The notes under the pieces are model-generated. The model saw only the letters and a list, made by a program, of their open reading frames with translations. It made no database searches and was not told where the DNA came from. The translations under genes were made by a program, and so were the position numbers. Below, in pieces: positions 30,715-41,700 of a stretch of 64,000 nucleotides of DNA. This stretch comes from Tubiluchus corallicola (taxonomy: Eukaryota > Priapulida > Priapulimorpha > Priapulimorphida > Tubiluchidae). Positions within the stretch are counted from its first letter, which is position 1. Every line of letters begins with the position of its first letter. The stretch is taken from NCBI GenBank assembly GCA_030141605.1, contig JAQGDQ010000003.1, positions 701,501 through 765,500 on the forward strand, in the 5' to 3' direction.

Positions 30715-33700
30715 CTAAATTAGCATAATCATAACATTTATATGCATAAAAAACTTCTAAGTGGCTGTAAATATGAATTTTTTGTGCACAGTATTTGCAA
30801 AAAAATTGGGAAATTTGTGTGGATTCCTTTTGAAAAGTTTCTTTAAAAGACTCTTGCCTCTCACAAAATGAAACTATGCCTACTCCGCACTAGTATTGTA
30901 CTCAGTTATGTAGTTCAACACCAGAAATAAATTCGGGTCTCCCCATCTTAAGCTTTGCAAGTTTTGAAAAAAGTGGCCAAAAATTACAAGATTCTCTTCT
31001 CGCTGTTCTAGACAACTGAAAAACTAACTTCTAATGAGATGATGGGAAATTAAGTGCAGTTGTTTGTCAAACTCTTATCAACATGCAAACCTGGATAAGA
31101 CTGGCTGATAAAAAAGCAAAAATCAGCTTCACGTTACTAATAAATAACAAACTAGAGTATCATTAAAAATAATAAACACTAACATCGCAAAATGCAAATT
31201 TTGTTCAAAGTGTCTGTAATCAAACAAGTTTGTGCTTGCTCTTAACTGGCCTGTTTAACAAGAAATATCTAATGCACCGAAGCAAACATCAATTTTGTAA
31301 GCCTTCGTCAGTCTTTATCATTGCACTTGGAACATGGGGGAAATTCTAAGACAAGAGTACAAAGCATAAATAAATACATTTAGAATGCAAGCACAAACAA
31401 TTACATACTACATATACACAATTTTTTGCACTAATTTTGCTGCAAATTTTTAACGCTAAAATCTTGATATTTTCATACCTGTTGTGGGGAATTGTCACTA
31501 TCAAACTGCACAGGCATGTGGCTAGGTTCAAGTGGTGAACTAGCTATGGTGTTTAATTCTGGATGCTGTAGAGTAGGCCTTAAACACTAATAAAAATAAA
31601 TTTTATCATGAATATAAATGAGAATGAATAATTACACTAGAACTAAAAGCTAACAGTTGTGTATCACATGTAAAAAAATATCATTGGTCTAGCTGAATTA
31701 AATGCCTGACTTCTCGGCAAGTAAAATGTTTAACTAGTCATCAAACATATAACGCAGATGTGACCCATCAATATTAATGAATTATTACTCTTCTATAATA
31801 ACCACAATATTTACAAAAGATTATGACATTAGTTAAGTAGAACTGTTAGTTCATAAGGTATCATGAAAAATTGATATGAAATGCATGCAATAACTGAAGA
31901 AAGGTCTCAATCTCGAATGTTCCCATCCCTTTGCTTCTGATCCAGAAACAAAAAAAAGGGATTGTGACCCTTGTTATTAAGTCAAACTGGGGCAACTTTA
32001 GTTGTTATTGCTTGTGAAATATGCTTATGTTACATACAGAAACACATTAATTATGTGATGCATGTAGTAGATACTCACATGAAAGTTTGTTATTTCTGCT
32101 GACAAAATTGGAGACCAACTAAATGAAGTCTGTAAAAAGTGTCATCAAACAATAATTAGTATATAAAAAGTAATATAAAATTGGTGATACAAAAAGTAAA
32201 ATACAACACTGACGAACACAAAATTTTATTAACGACCTGATACAAAACAAATAAGACCAGGCCCTGTTAAGTGGAAAGCCAAGTCCAACATGGTATCATA
32301 TGTAATCACTTAATAGGATAGGTATTCTAATTACTCGTTGATTCAGTATAACCTTTATCCTACAGAAAAATGTGAAATTGGCAGTGCTGTACAGTGTAAA
32401 AGCTGAGCGCTGAAATGAAATGTCAAAAAAGGAAAGGGAGTCTACACAGCGATTTTGGTTTTCAATGTCGTTTCATAAAAGCAGAGATTCGTTTTGACTC
32501 TGCAGAGGCAATTCAAGTTCCTCAGGTATTTTAATCACAGTGACCAGAAAGTTGTCATATTTATATGTAAACTTATCACATAGTAATTTATGTAATTACA
32601 TACCCCTGTCATTTTGTAGAAGTCTATAGAAGGACGATGCTTTTCCTTTGCTCTCCTCCTTTTCATATTTTTCTTCTGCGACACACACGGTTGTGACTGA
32701 GTACGTGCTAGACGTTGTGCGTTAGCACACCTGCAAGCTGCCCTACGTGCACTATTTAATGAGATGTGATCCTCTGATAGCGACAGACTACGAATTTTGA
32801 AGTGATCTTCTTCAGTTGAATCTAGAGGTCGAGAAAATCTGCAGATATCGTACGGCTTACTGGTAGCCGAAGAGGGTCTGGGAATTGGAGACCCGCTAGG
32901 GCTAATACCGCTGACACCAAAGTTTGGTGTGCCCAGTAATGACCTAAGCTCAGCCGATCCTAGAGAACCATGCAGTGAGCTGGGTTTGTGTAGACTACCT
33001 GTATGACCACAAAACAATTTGTGCGAATTGCTGTTGTGCCCAAACATGTCGCCACTAGTGTGGCGCTCGCGACAGAAAGCTGTGTCGCCGGAGTAGTGTC
33101 GTTCACGGAAGAAATCGCGGTGCATGAGAGGCCTGACATCGCTCCAGCAAGTACAATTACCCTGAGATAAAGACTGCATGCTATCCTCATGATAGCAGCA
33201 GGGAGTGGACAGAGATCGGCAGTGGCGTTTCTTTGGTGGCGCTGATGAATGTGCAAATCCAGTATGAGATTCTTCTAAACTCAGTTGTGACTCTAGTGAT
33301 TGGTTGAGGTGCCCTTCATACTGCTCAGCAAGTGGACCTTTGTGTACATTGCTAGAATAGTAATCTGAGCTCTGTCCACTGTCATCTGTGCCATGCCCAA
33401 TGTGCAGTTCTTTTTGCAAATTGCTATCATGAAGATTTGTGTCCTGCCCAGTGTCCCTCATCAATGATGCCTGATGCTGCTCACTATGTTCACACACGAA
33501 TGGAGTCCATTCAATTTGCCGGCTTTTATCTGTAAAAAAACATTGCTGAAAAATTGCCACCAATATAAATGTCATCCCTCTGGAAGTAAGGCCAGGTTTA
33601 TGGGCACAAGTCAGGGAATATAATACCTATCAAAGTCAAGAAGTTAGATGGATGACTGTCAGAAGGTGGAAAATGTCTATGAGTGGTTTCACCTATCATA

Positions 33701-34295
33701 CTGCCACCTACCATTTACATCGTTGAGGGAAGAAGTATATGCATATTGAGAAGCGGCTTCTGGTCCTACCACAACAATTTACACAGGCCCCGTCTTTGAA
33801 TACTAAAAGCTTACATGCATAAAATTTTAAAACTGAAGTCCCAGTAGCATTACAGAAAAGCTTCTATGATAATCCATTGGTAGCTCAGCCCATTGGTTGA
33901 TTAAATATGGTAAGCCGTCAGCTCACTGTTTCTAACATAGCTTTACACACACTTAAGATGTAGATAATTGCAGCTGAAATTTGCAGTTAGTTAGGGTCAA
34001 GTTATTATTTTTTGAAAATTATCTACATTTTTTGAAAAAACAGTGAGCCGAGGGACATGTCAACTAGGTGACAACTGGACTGAAAAGTCATTGGGTTGAG
34101 GGAAGTTAATAAAAGCAGAAAATTGAATTACTTGTTTTTATGACAGAGAAATCTGGGAATAACTTTCATTGGACAACTAGATTTCTATGTCTAATATCCA
34201 GAAATTTACAAATACAAAGATGTAATAAACTTACCAGCTAGAGAGAATTTAAAGACATTGTTTCCAGGTGCAATTCCATGAATTGTTGTCGACGT
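30586..34295 (-). CDS. FAM53: FAM53-family protein (FAM53B/simplet-like), five exons; start exon uncertain
   Basis: Exons on the minus strand: 34295-34235, 33529-32604, 32129-32079, 31565-31479 and 30714-30586, with GT-AG sites and matching phases; about 417 residues without the initiator exon, close to FAM53B's roughly 420. FAM53-type blocks in order: PPKKRHCRSLSTP, CTCWSDVRPLMHRDF, RSLSLSEDHISL, ARTQSQPCVSQKKNMKRRR followed by RPSIDFYKMT, SWSPIL, and the acidic C-terminus SDLDLELIENN. FAM53 proteins are nuclear. FAM53B (simplet) promotes nuclear entry of beta-catenin and so Wnt output in vertebrates. KKNMKRRR is a likely nuclear localisation signal, and the SLS/RSLS sites are candidate phosphorylation sites. 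The gene is convergent with the kinesin gene. Which vertebrate paralogue is closest cannot be judged here, so the symbol is at family level. Confidence 0.85.
31195..31397. repeat. Dispersed repeat, copy B (in FAM53 intron)
   Basis: Diverged direct copy of 28102-28362, ending in the same CATTTAGAATGCAAGCACAA. It lies in the last intron of the minus-strand FAM53 gene, about 80 bases from the exon at 31479-31565. Confidence 0.65.
31479..31565 (-). CDS. FAM53: FAM53-like exon
   Basis: Acceptor ctactctacag, donor CAACAG/gtatga. 29 codons, phase 0 at both ends, HPELNTIASSPLEPSHMPVQ followed by FDSDNSPQQ. Confidence 0.7.
32079..32129 (-). CDS. FAM53: FAM53-like small exon
   Basis: Acceptor ctttttacag, donor CAT/gtgagt. 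17 codons, phase 0 at both ends, TSFSWSPILSAEITNFH. The SWSPI word resembles the SPPWF/SPF segment after the KM motif in vertebrate FAM53 proteins. Confidence 0.7.
32130..32603 (-). other. FAM53 introns 32130-32603, 31566-32078, 30715-31478 and 33530-34234
   Basis: AT-rich introns. The only recognisable content is the dispersed repeat copy at 31195-31397. Confidence 0.5.
32604..33529 (-). CDS. FAM53: FAM53-like main exon
   Basis: Acceptor tttttttacag, donor ACAGGG/gtatgt. 926 bases, phase 1 in and phase 0 out. Carries the CRSLS, SDVRPL, RSLSLSED, RTQSQPC and KRRR..RPSIDFYKMT blocks that define the family. The middle (about 32880-33170) is S/G/H-rich with repeated HSG/RHYSGDT/RHTSGDM words. 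Confidence 0.88.
34235..34295 (-). CDS. FAM53: FAM53-like exon upstream of main exon
   Basis: Acceptor cttttccag, donor GCTG/gtaagt. 61 bases, phase 0 in and phase 1 out. Reads TSTTIHGIAPGNNVFKFSLA. The only ATGs inside are out of frame, so another exon must supply the start codon. Confidence 0.65.
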
Positions 34296-35352
34296 CTGGA
34301 AAAGAAAAAGCAGAGTTATAGGCTTGCACCAAGTACAAATGACAGAGAATAAAAACAATATGAGCTAATTTCCTACAAACACCTTTGCATTAAATTAAAT
34401 CCCGTAAAATTTGACCTGGGAGCTCTCATGCTAAATTCAGACTGTATACTTAAAATATTTGATAAAAACGAAGGGAAGTTACCACAGCTTTGATCGTACT
34501 TTTGCACGCAATTTCAGAATGAATTGTCTCCTGAATACGGAATTCAACAATCGTGTTTTATATCCAAGACCGTTTACTGGTTATATGTTTGCTATAAATC
34601 AGAGTCGAACATGCTGAGCAGCATAAATTCAGTTTACAACACAATCGATTTCAGTTTAAGTGCTTAGCTTGCTTAGCGTAATTATGCCCCCAACGTGACG
34701 TCAGAAGTTCAATCGCAGGCGCCTGTCAATAAGTAATCAATGCTTTCAATCAGCTGCAGCTAGTCCTCGTAAAATGGTCACGTTCTGCCGTGTTTATAGC
34801 CCGCCATCTAATCATCTTTAGCGACCACTGGAGAAAACTCTTCGCTTGATTTTACAATGACCTGAAGGCCCCTATTAACTATTCAGCATGAGAACACACA
34901 CGGAGGGAAGCTCGTCTCATTACTTAACTAACACCACATTCATTTTTCATATCACGCAATAATCAACATAGTGCTGAACTGTCAACGCAACGTGTTTTTA
35001 TGGTCTAATGTATTTTTCTTCAACCCTCAGTAGATGAAGTTACATATACACCGATACTTTACCTCAGGTAAATAACCCGAAACCTTCGATAAGGCATCAC
35101 GTAAGAGCACTTTAGCTCCCAGAATCCAACAAGTTTGAAACAGACCATTCGTTACGCAGTTGGACATTCCTTACATGTAATCTATGCGCAACCACGCGGA
35201 CATTAAACTTTCACAACACATACAGTGATTAGAAGCCGTAAGACCTCTACTCCTTTATACACTAGTGTACAACTTAAGCCAGCTTTCAGAAAGTCAGTCA
35301 TTCAACATTTGTCAGATGGATGTACACGTCTAAACAGCATAGTCTGTGTGAT
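34296..35352 (-). promoter_or_regulatory. FAM53 first intron / 5' region
   Basis: No family-like coding found. Base composition becomes less AT-rich from about 34690, with several CG dinucleotides and clustered short motifs, so part of it may be promoter or 5' UTR. No specific element can be assigned. Confidence 0.25.
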
Positions 35353-35703
35353 GGCGTGTTCAGACAAGCATACACGCATGATTACATGCATACACACATA
35401 CATACCTTTCTCTCGCGAGTATTAGCCCTCACAGCGCAAAGTCTCAAGTGAGAACATCTTTGCGAGTTACTATTAGCAAGTTATTGCAAACTGTCCGGCA
35501 GTTGCTGCGAGTTAACTTTCAGCGAGTTACTATCTAGTACGAATGCCTCTGCGACTTACCCTCGACAATACTCGCATCGAACAGGGAGGTGAGTATCAGC
35601 TTGCGCTTATTGCCGGAGAGTAACTAGCAGCAAGTTTTGCTCTCCAGTCTGAACGCACTTTCGAGTTACTTGGCGAGGAAACTTGCTAGTCTGAACGCGC
35701 GCC
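35353..35703. mobile_element. Putative MITE with GTTCAGAC-type inverted termini
   Basis: GGCGTGTTCAGAC at 35353-35365 is matched inverted by GTCTGAACGCGCGCC at 35689-35703, and a further AGTCTGAACGCAC lies at about 35647. Internally GCGAGTTACT-like words recur at 35462, 35506 and 35521. The segment is richer in CG than its surroundings. No clear target-site duplication was found. It may coincide with the FAM53 promoter region. Confidence 0.4.
35560..35577 (-). CDS. Candidate FAM53 initiator exon
   Basis: ATGCGAGTATTGTCGAGG followed by donor gtaagt. Phase 0 out fits the phase-0 exon at 34295. It would give MRVLSR then TSTTIHG. Against it: it lies inside a MITE-like segment and no family N-terminus is recognised. 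Confidence 0.25.
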
Positions 35704-38674
35704 GTAAGGCAATCATCAAACATTATATAATCCGGCAGATAATTCGATGCTAAACTGCAAAACTAGAATACTTGGAAAAATATTAAAACGAAAACATTTA
35801 CATTGGGAAGATTTCAACTTAGCTAAAATCTCTGAGAATGAAAACGCTATCAGGTCACGGACAAAAGGGAAAGAACACGCTCGTGGATACTATCAATGAG
35901 TTTGATATGGCTCAGTCTGTAGAGAAATAATGGGAGTTTAATGAGCTTACTGGATTTGTTCATATCGACAATTCTACTTGTCTACCTGTCATATCGACAA
36001 CATCTGCCGTAAGGCAACCTCTTATGTCGAGAAAGTACTTTACAAAAGCTACCAGTACTTGTAAATTTCTGCATGAAATCAATTCAGAATCACATCAGAC
36101 ACAGACAACAAATGGAACAAATTCCAAGCGAAAACAAGTCTAGGATGAATCAAAGCGTTTCCTCCAAGATAAAATCTACAAAGAACATTGCATTTGAGTT
36201 TGCGTTTCCAGAGAGTTGAAATCAGTTCAGAGTAACAGCGATCTTAAATTTTTCAAATGGAAAGCAACCAGTTCTTCAAAAGATTTAAAAAATGCACGGG
36301 TAAAGTTTTACAAATTTTGGTCAATGATAAAACCTCTGTGTAAATATCTTTACTGAAGTAGCACACCTTAAAAGTCACAGGTCGGTAACGGTTGATAGTT
36401 TTTCATGGCATATGCCAGCCACGCAGATGGTGCATAGTAGTCACAGCACATACTAACATAGTACATTCTAAATACTAACGTAGCAAAGGTAGTTAAACAT
36501 AACCAATGAATACGGTAATTCATTCTCCGGGCCAACTCTCTCTTGCAGCCTACATGCATGGAAACAAAGATCTGACCTTAATAAATTTATTTTACATTGC
36601 TGGTGTCGCCAGTAATAATAAATAATCGCACGGCATTATCTTTTATAGCATATAATATAGTACACACAAACGCGACTTTATCAATTTTATAACATAAAAT
36701 AGCATCCAAATTATGTTGGTATAAAAATCAACAAATAAGATACATTCAAGAATGTATTTAAATATTTAAGCTTAATAAAATAATTATTTAGGCACCAGTC
36801 ATATTGGTTGTTAAGTTGTAAAATGCAGAGTGAAGGATACTATCACCATATTATGTTATAAAATATATAGTAGAGCTGTACACCAGCAGCAAATGAACTT
36901 TACCACTTACATCTAATTTAACTCTTGAAAACAAATGATTCCTCTAAAATAGGACTTTCCTGTTCCGTACATCAATCACAATATCACACAATTTTTATTT
37001 CATAATGAAGTGTTTGGGAAAACACAATAAATCCAAAAAAGCACGACTATCAGTTTGTGCACGCGTTATTTCAATTTTATGAATTACACAAATCCGCATA
37101 CGAACAAGATTACACAAACGGTGGCTGTTGCGACCAAAAGCAAAAAGGAAAAACTCTTCTGGAAAATCCTTGTGTGTTTGCAAAGTCTCTTGAGCTAGGA
37201 CATTAACGAAACAGCTAAATTCGTTTTTCAGTCGTCTTTTGTGTGCTGCTAATGAACGCCTAACTCAACGAATAAACGCAGGCTGACTGACTGACTGACT
37301 GAGTGAGACTGATCAATTGATTCTAGGTGATTGATATTATTAATGACAGGCTGATCGGCTGATTACTGATTTTTGACTGACTGGGAAGATACATATATTT
37401 GATCAATCACAGCAGCTCGGCTCCACAGCCTCCGCCTTTCTGACCAGCTAGTTGGCTAATTAACTGGAGCGTACTGTACGTGTAATGACGCGCACATCAT
37501 TTTATTCCAACACTTCCGCCAAATACAAAATTTCCATGCACCTTTAAATAAAAAAGATTAGACATACTGAAGAACAATGTCAACGCGAGGGTGAAGTATT
37601 TTATTCGCGTAAGACCCAAAAAATCAGAGTAAGTTGCACCTTGAGAATGCCACTACCAAAGTACTATTTTAAGCATTCGCTTAAATCTACAAGTTTTTTT
37701 AATACCGAGCCCTCGCGCCATTGAAAATCCACTAAAGTGAACAATATTAGTGTAACACGCCAGCGTGACGCACAGACAAAACGTCTCTAGACCAGATCAG
37801 GGCTGTTTACAATACCACTGAGAATCAGGAAAGTACAGAGACAAGAAGCTGACGGAATTACATGCAATTAAGCCACTCTACATGACTGGCAGTTTTACTT
37901 TGAAGAACTGCTAACCAACTAGTGGCTGCGCTTAGGTATTAATCTTCTTCGGTGGCTGAAGTGGCAGTGAAACCCTTGTGTGCTTCATTTCATAATAACT
38001 GGACGAGACGAAGCCAGCCAGGTGGCTCTGACAAATGTAGGAAATTAATACAAGCGACAGTAGGATAGCAGTGATAGATGGCCTTGTACAAGAACTAGTT
38101 GCTGTAGCTAACAACTACTTAACATGGCAAAATAGGTGTGAAGCATAGGATATAATAACTGGAAAGTAGAGTATTTCCACAATGACGGCATATCTAGCGA
38201 ATTCGCGTATGAAATAAGCTCACACTGTTTTTTAAAGCATTCAACGTGTAAATTCATTTTAGCAACCACAATCAGTATAATAGTTGAAAAGGATTCATCA
38301 ATGGGCAAAACGCGGTGTTCAGCTTCGCTGCTAAATTCTTTCATACTAAACTTAACCCAAGACTACGAAACGTGAAAATAAACATGTACGCACACCTCGA
38401 ACTGACCTCTTAACCAGTTATCCGCGCAAGTTGCCATTTTGACTAGATCTATTTTTTACGTTTATGCAGAACACCAGTCAGAAGGAACAATAGTAGTATT
38501 AATATTGTACAAAAAAGAGCGATTATATAGAAGTTGATTATCTGGTAAAATTGCCTTTCGTCACTTAGCTTAAAATTTGCAATCAATAACCTTAAAAATT
38601 GTGGCTGAGAAAGATGTCTTCTAAAAATTGCGCAGCACAAACAAGTTTTTAAAAAATTATTTATACATTTTATT
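35704..38674. other. Intergenic DNA
   Basis: No recognisable gene. A (CTGA)n stretch lies at about 37282-37300. Two overlapping minus-strand ORFs (38344-38108 and 38114-37932) have fairly even codon use, but I recognise no family in either. Confidence 0.4.
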
Positions 38675-38870
<196 letters not shown>

Positions 38871-40539
38871 TTATGCAAGTTTTGGTGTATGTGCACTGAT
38901 TCAGTATTTGGTTCAATGCCACTAGTAAACTAGTTTATTTCTATTCTGGGCCACACCATCCCATCCTATCTTGTTAGTTTTATTAGACAAAATTTAACTG
39001 AATTTAGCAAGAAAACTACATAAGATAGAAGAAAGGATGAATCAGATGTGCCAATTGTATCTCTACGATTGTGATGGGACTTATTATTTCCTAGTACAGG
39101 TAAGGGGGAGCATCATTGTAAATAATTTATTTAACTAGTAATTGTCCATGCCTGCATATAAATCATGTTTATTTAATACCGATTACAGAAATACTAAAAT
39201 AGTTTGAAATGAGGCTACATTTTCCATCTAATTGAACCTAAACCAACAGCCCTAAAGTATGCGAAAACAATCAAGCTGTTTCACTGCTGACTTTTAGCTA
39301 GGTTTAAATCAGATCTTTTCATGTTTCCACTGGTGTAAATTATGCTAAACATTTATTATTGATAAATCCATTTGGTAGCATTATAATTCAACTTTTTGCT
39401 ACAAAAGAGGTGACTAACACTGACTTCTCCACCAGTAGTGAATTGACACTGTTAAATGCATCTAGAAGAAAATCTATAAAAACGGCTGCAAGAAACTCTC
39501 ATACGAGTTTGTCAATATTGGACGAAGCCCTGAAGGAAAGGGCTGTTTGTCCAAGACAAGACTTTCAGTTCACAAATGTGATATAATAGTTAAATCGGCT
39601 TAGTTCTGCCACTATTAGAACAGCATCACTGTTCAGCGTGGCTCTTTCCCATTTGAATGATAGTAACTTTAGTTAGGTAATTTTGTATCAATGCCAGTTG
39701 ATTGTTTGTCCAAATCAAGGCAATTCTTACTGATTTGCTGATTAAGAATATAGGAAATCAAACATGGATGTCTCACTGTAGCTTACATAATAACCATATT
39801 GGTGAAGTGACCATATCATCGTACCATGTTGTTTATATATGCAATAATGCTGTCTATATAATATTCGTTTGTTCACTTTCTCTTTGTGAACATAAATCAT
39901 TGTAATAATGTTGTTGAGTGAATCAATAAAAGTCTAATATCTAAAGTACTAGCCATAGAATTTTTGTCTCAGAGTCCATACTAATCCAGATCTATTCACA
40001 AAAAGTGATTCGTTATATATCAGTGCAAACCTTTTAATGTAGAAAGAATAATAGCACGCGTTTTTCTTTTTACTTTTAAACATTACTGTTACTTGATACT
40101 AATTATTTTTGCTCAGCAGCAGCAGTAGAAAAATTTCTTGATCGTCAGATCGTTCTTAATGTTCATGTAAAAAGATAGAAATCTAAACATAACGAAAAAG
40201 CTAACGATATAATAACCGTTTATATTTTATAATTTCTATTACATATAGTTGTGTTATGCCATTTTTTATTCAAGAAAGAAACTGAATTTCTAAAGCTAAA
40301 TTGAATATTGATTAAACCACTTCTTAAAGAACACCATGTACGCTATAATCAAAATTGTAGTTTCATTAGATATTATGAAAAACTGAACGATTGCACGGTA
40401 ACAAAAAGGCTAGAAAAAGACCTGCATTAAACACAACGCACGATTAGGAACAAAGTTAAGCAAACCAAACAAAATTTAAATATTACCTAGATATCAATAA
40501 AGATCTGATTCATCCACCCTGTGTAACCTCAGAAGCTTT
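38871..40539. other. Intergenic DNA
   Basis: AT-rich, no supported gene. Poly(A)-like AATCAATAAAAG lies near 39920 at the end of a weakly ORF-bearing stretch (39359-39905) that may be an old retroelement; no motif confirms it. Confidence 0.35.
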
Positions 40540-40860
40540 CTCTTACAAACACAAGAACTTAATCAGACTTAGGACGGGCCGTCACAACTTAAAAACTGAA
40601 GCAAGAAGAAAAATGCGATTAGCACGTGAAGATAAGACATTGCACTTCATGTAATGAAATAGATGATGAACATTACTTCATTTTTAGATGAGTAAAAACG
40701 GACAATATGAGAAAAGAGTGTAGTTTTTTGTATATCATGAATTTACAACATTTATTAAACGACTATGAAGATGCTACAATAGTCATGGCGATTCTAAATA
40801 AGTATTCAAGTATTCGGCCTGTTGTAAATGTTTACTGTACACTGCCTAAAATTTACTGCT
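40540..40860 (+). pseudogene. Non-LTR retrotransposon ORF2 C-terminal fragment
   Basis: Frame from 40551 reads KHKNLIRLRTGRHNLKTEA, the basic post-RT segment of LINE ORF2 proteins. After a frameshift comes CNEIDDEHYFIF, the usual C-terminal C..(V/I)EDExHFL motif. The frame then continues NLQHLLNDYEDATIV. Stops and frameshifts show decay. A CAA/CCA-rich tract follows, resembling a simple-repeat 3' tail. Confidence 0.7.
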
Positions 40861-40865
40861 ACTGC

Positions 40866-41020
40866 ACACAACAACAACAACAACAACCACAATTACTAAA
40901 CACTACCACAACCACCGCCACCATAATCACAACCACCACCACCACCACTGCCATCACCACCGCTACTATTTACTACTACTACTACCACTACCACTACCAT
41001 TACCACTACCACTACTATTG
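40866..41020. repeat. CAA/CCA/ACT-rich low-complexity tract
   Basis: Runs of CAA, ACC and CTA trinucleotides following a LINE fragment; probably an expanded retrotransposon tail. Confidence 0.75.
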
Positions 41021-41079
41021 TTCAAACTCATTTGCCCTGTAATTCAAAAACTCGTGGACGAAATTCTAATAATTGCAAC

Positions 41080-41700
41080 CATTTAAAGAAATCGCTCTAT
41101 TGCTGCAATTACACAGTAACAATTTAATCCTGAAACACGAAAAACTTCTCATTTCTTCAACAGTGGATTTTCCGAACAAGAGCGGGTTTACCAAAGTAAG
41201 AGGACAAAAATTTAAGGCACCACGAGAACTACAGGACATTTTCCCACTGTTCTCCTATGACTATCATTTTAAACACCCTCAATTATCACATCGGAATTTG
41301 GATAGATTGGAACTTATTTTAATGCCATATTCAAGAAAACTATTGCCAAATGAACAGTGATCAGTGTCAATTGATACTATATAATTTACGGTAGATAAGA
41401 TTGCTGCAGAATACGAGAATGAGAAAAGATAGACTTATCTTTTCTACAACGTGAACTAATTTGGAGGTAATTAGAAAGTGAAATCCCATTCGGGAGACAG
41501 CTAACCAGATTTCATGAGATAGCGTGCAGAGGATGCCCTCTTCTGTTACATGCCCAATAATCCTGAAACTGAAAAGGTTCTTTTTTCTTCTACATTTGTT
41601 GTTTTTCCGAACATGAGCAAGTTTAGCAAAGTGGGAGTACTAGCGTGAATCCGTTTTTTCCACGTTTCGCCTATCACCACCTCTCCTGCAAGTAAACACG
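41080..41700 (+). repeat. Diverged direct duplication of an unknown ORF-like segment
   Basis: About 41090-41250 and 41520-41650 share the order GAxATxGCxCTxTTxTG, AATCCTGAAAC, CTTCTxCATTT, TTTTCCGAACAWGAGC, GGTTTACCAAAGT/AGTTTAGCAAAGT and TTTTCCACxxTTCxCCTATxAC. Copy 2 reads AEDALFCYMPNNPETEKVLF in one frame, and copy 1 encodes related words after a frameshift. Family unknown; probably a decayed mobile element. Confidence 0.5.

Noticed and set aside
32960-33256. 98-codon minus-strand ORF
   Set aside because: Alternative frame inside the FAM53 main exon, which carries the family motifs in the other frame.
37932-38344. Two overlapping minus-strand ORFs, one with a possible membrane segment
   Set aside because: Even codon use caught my eye, but there is no family match and no clear gene model.
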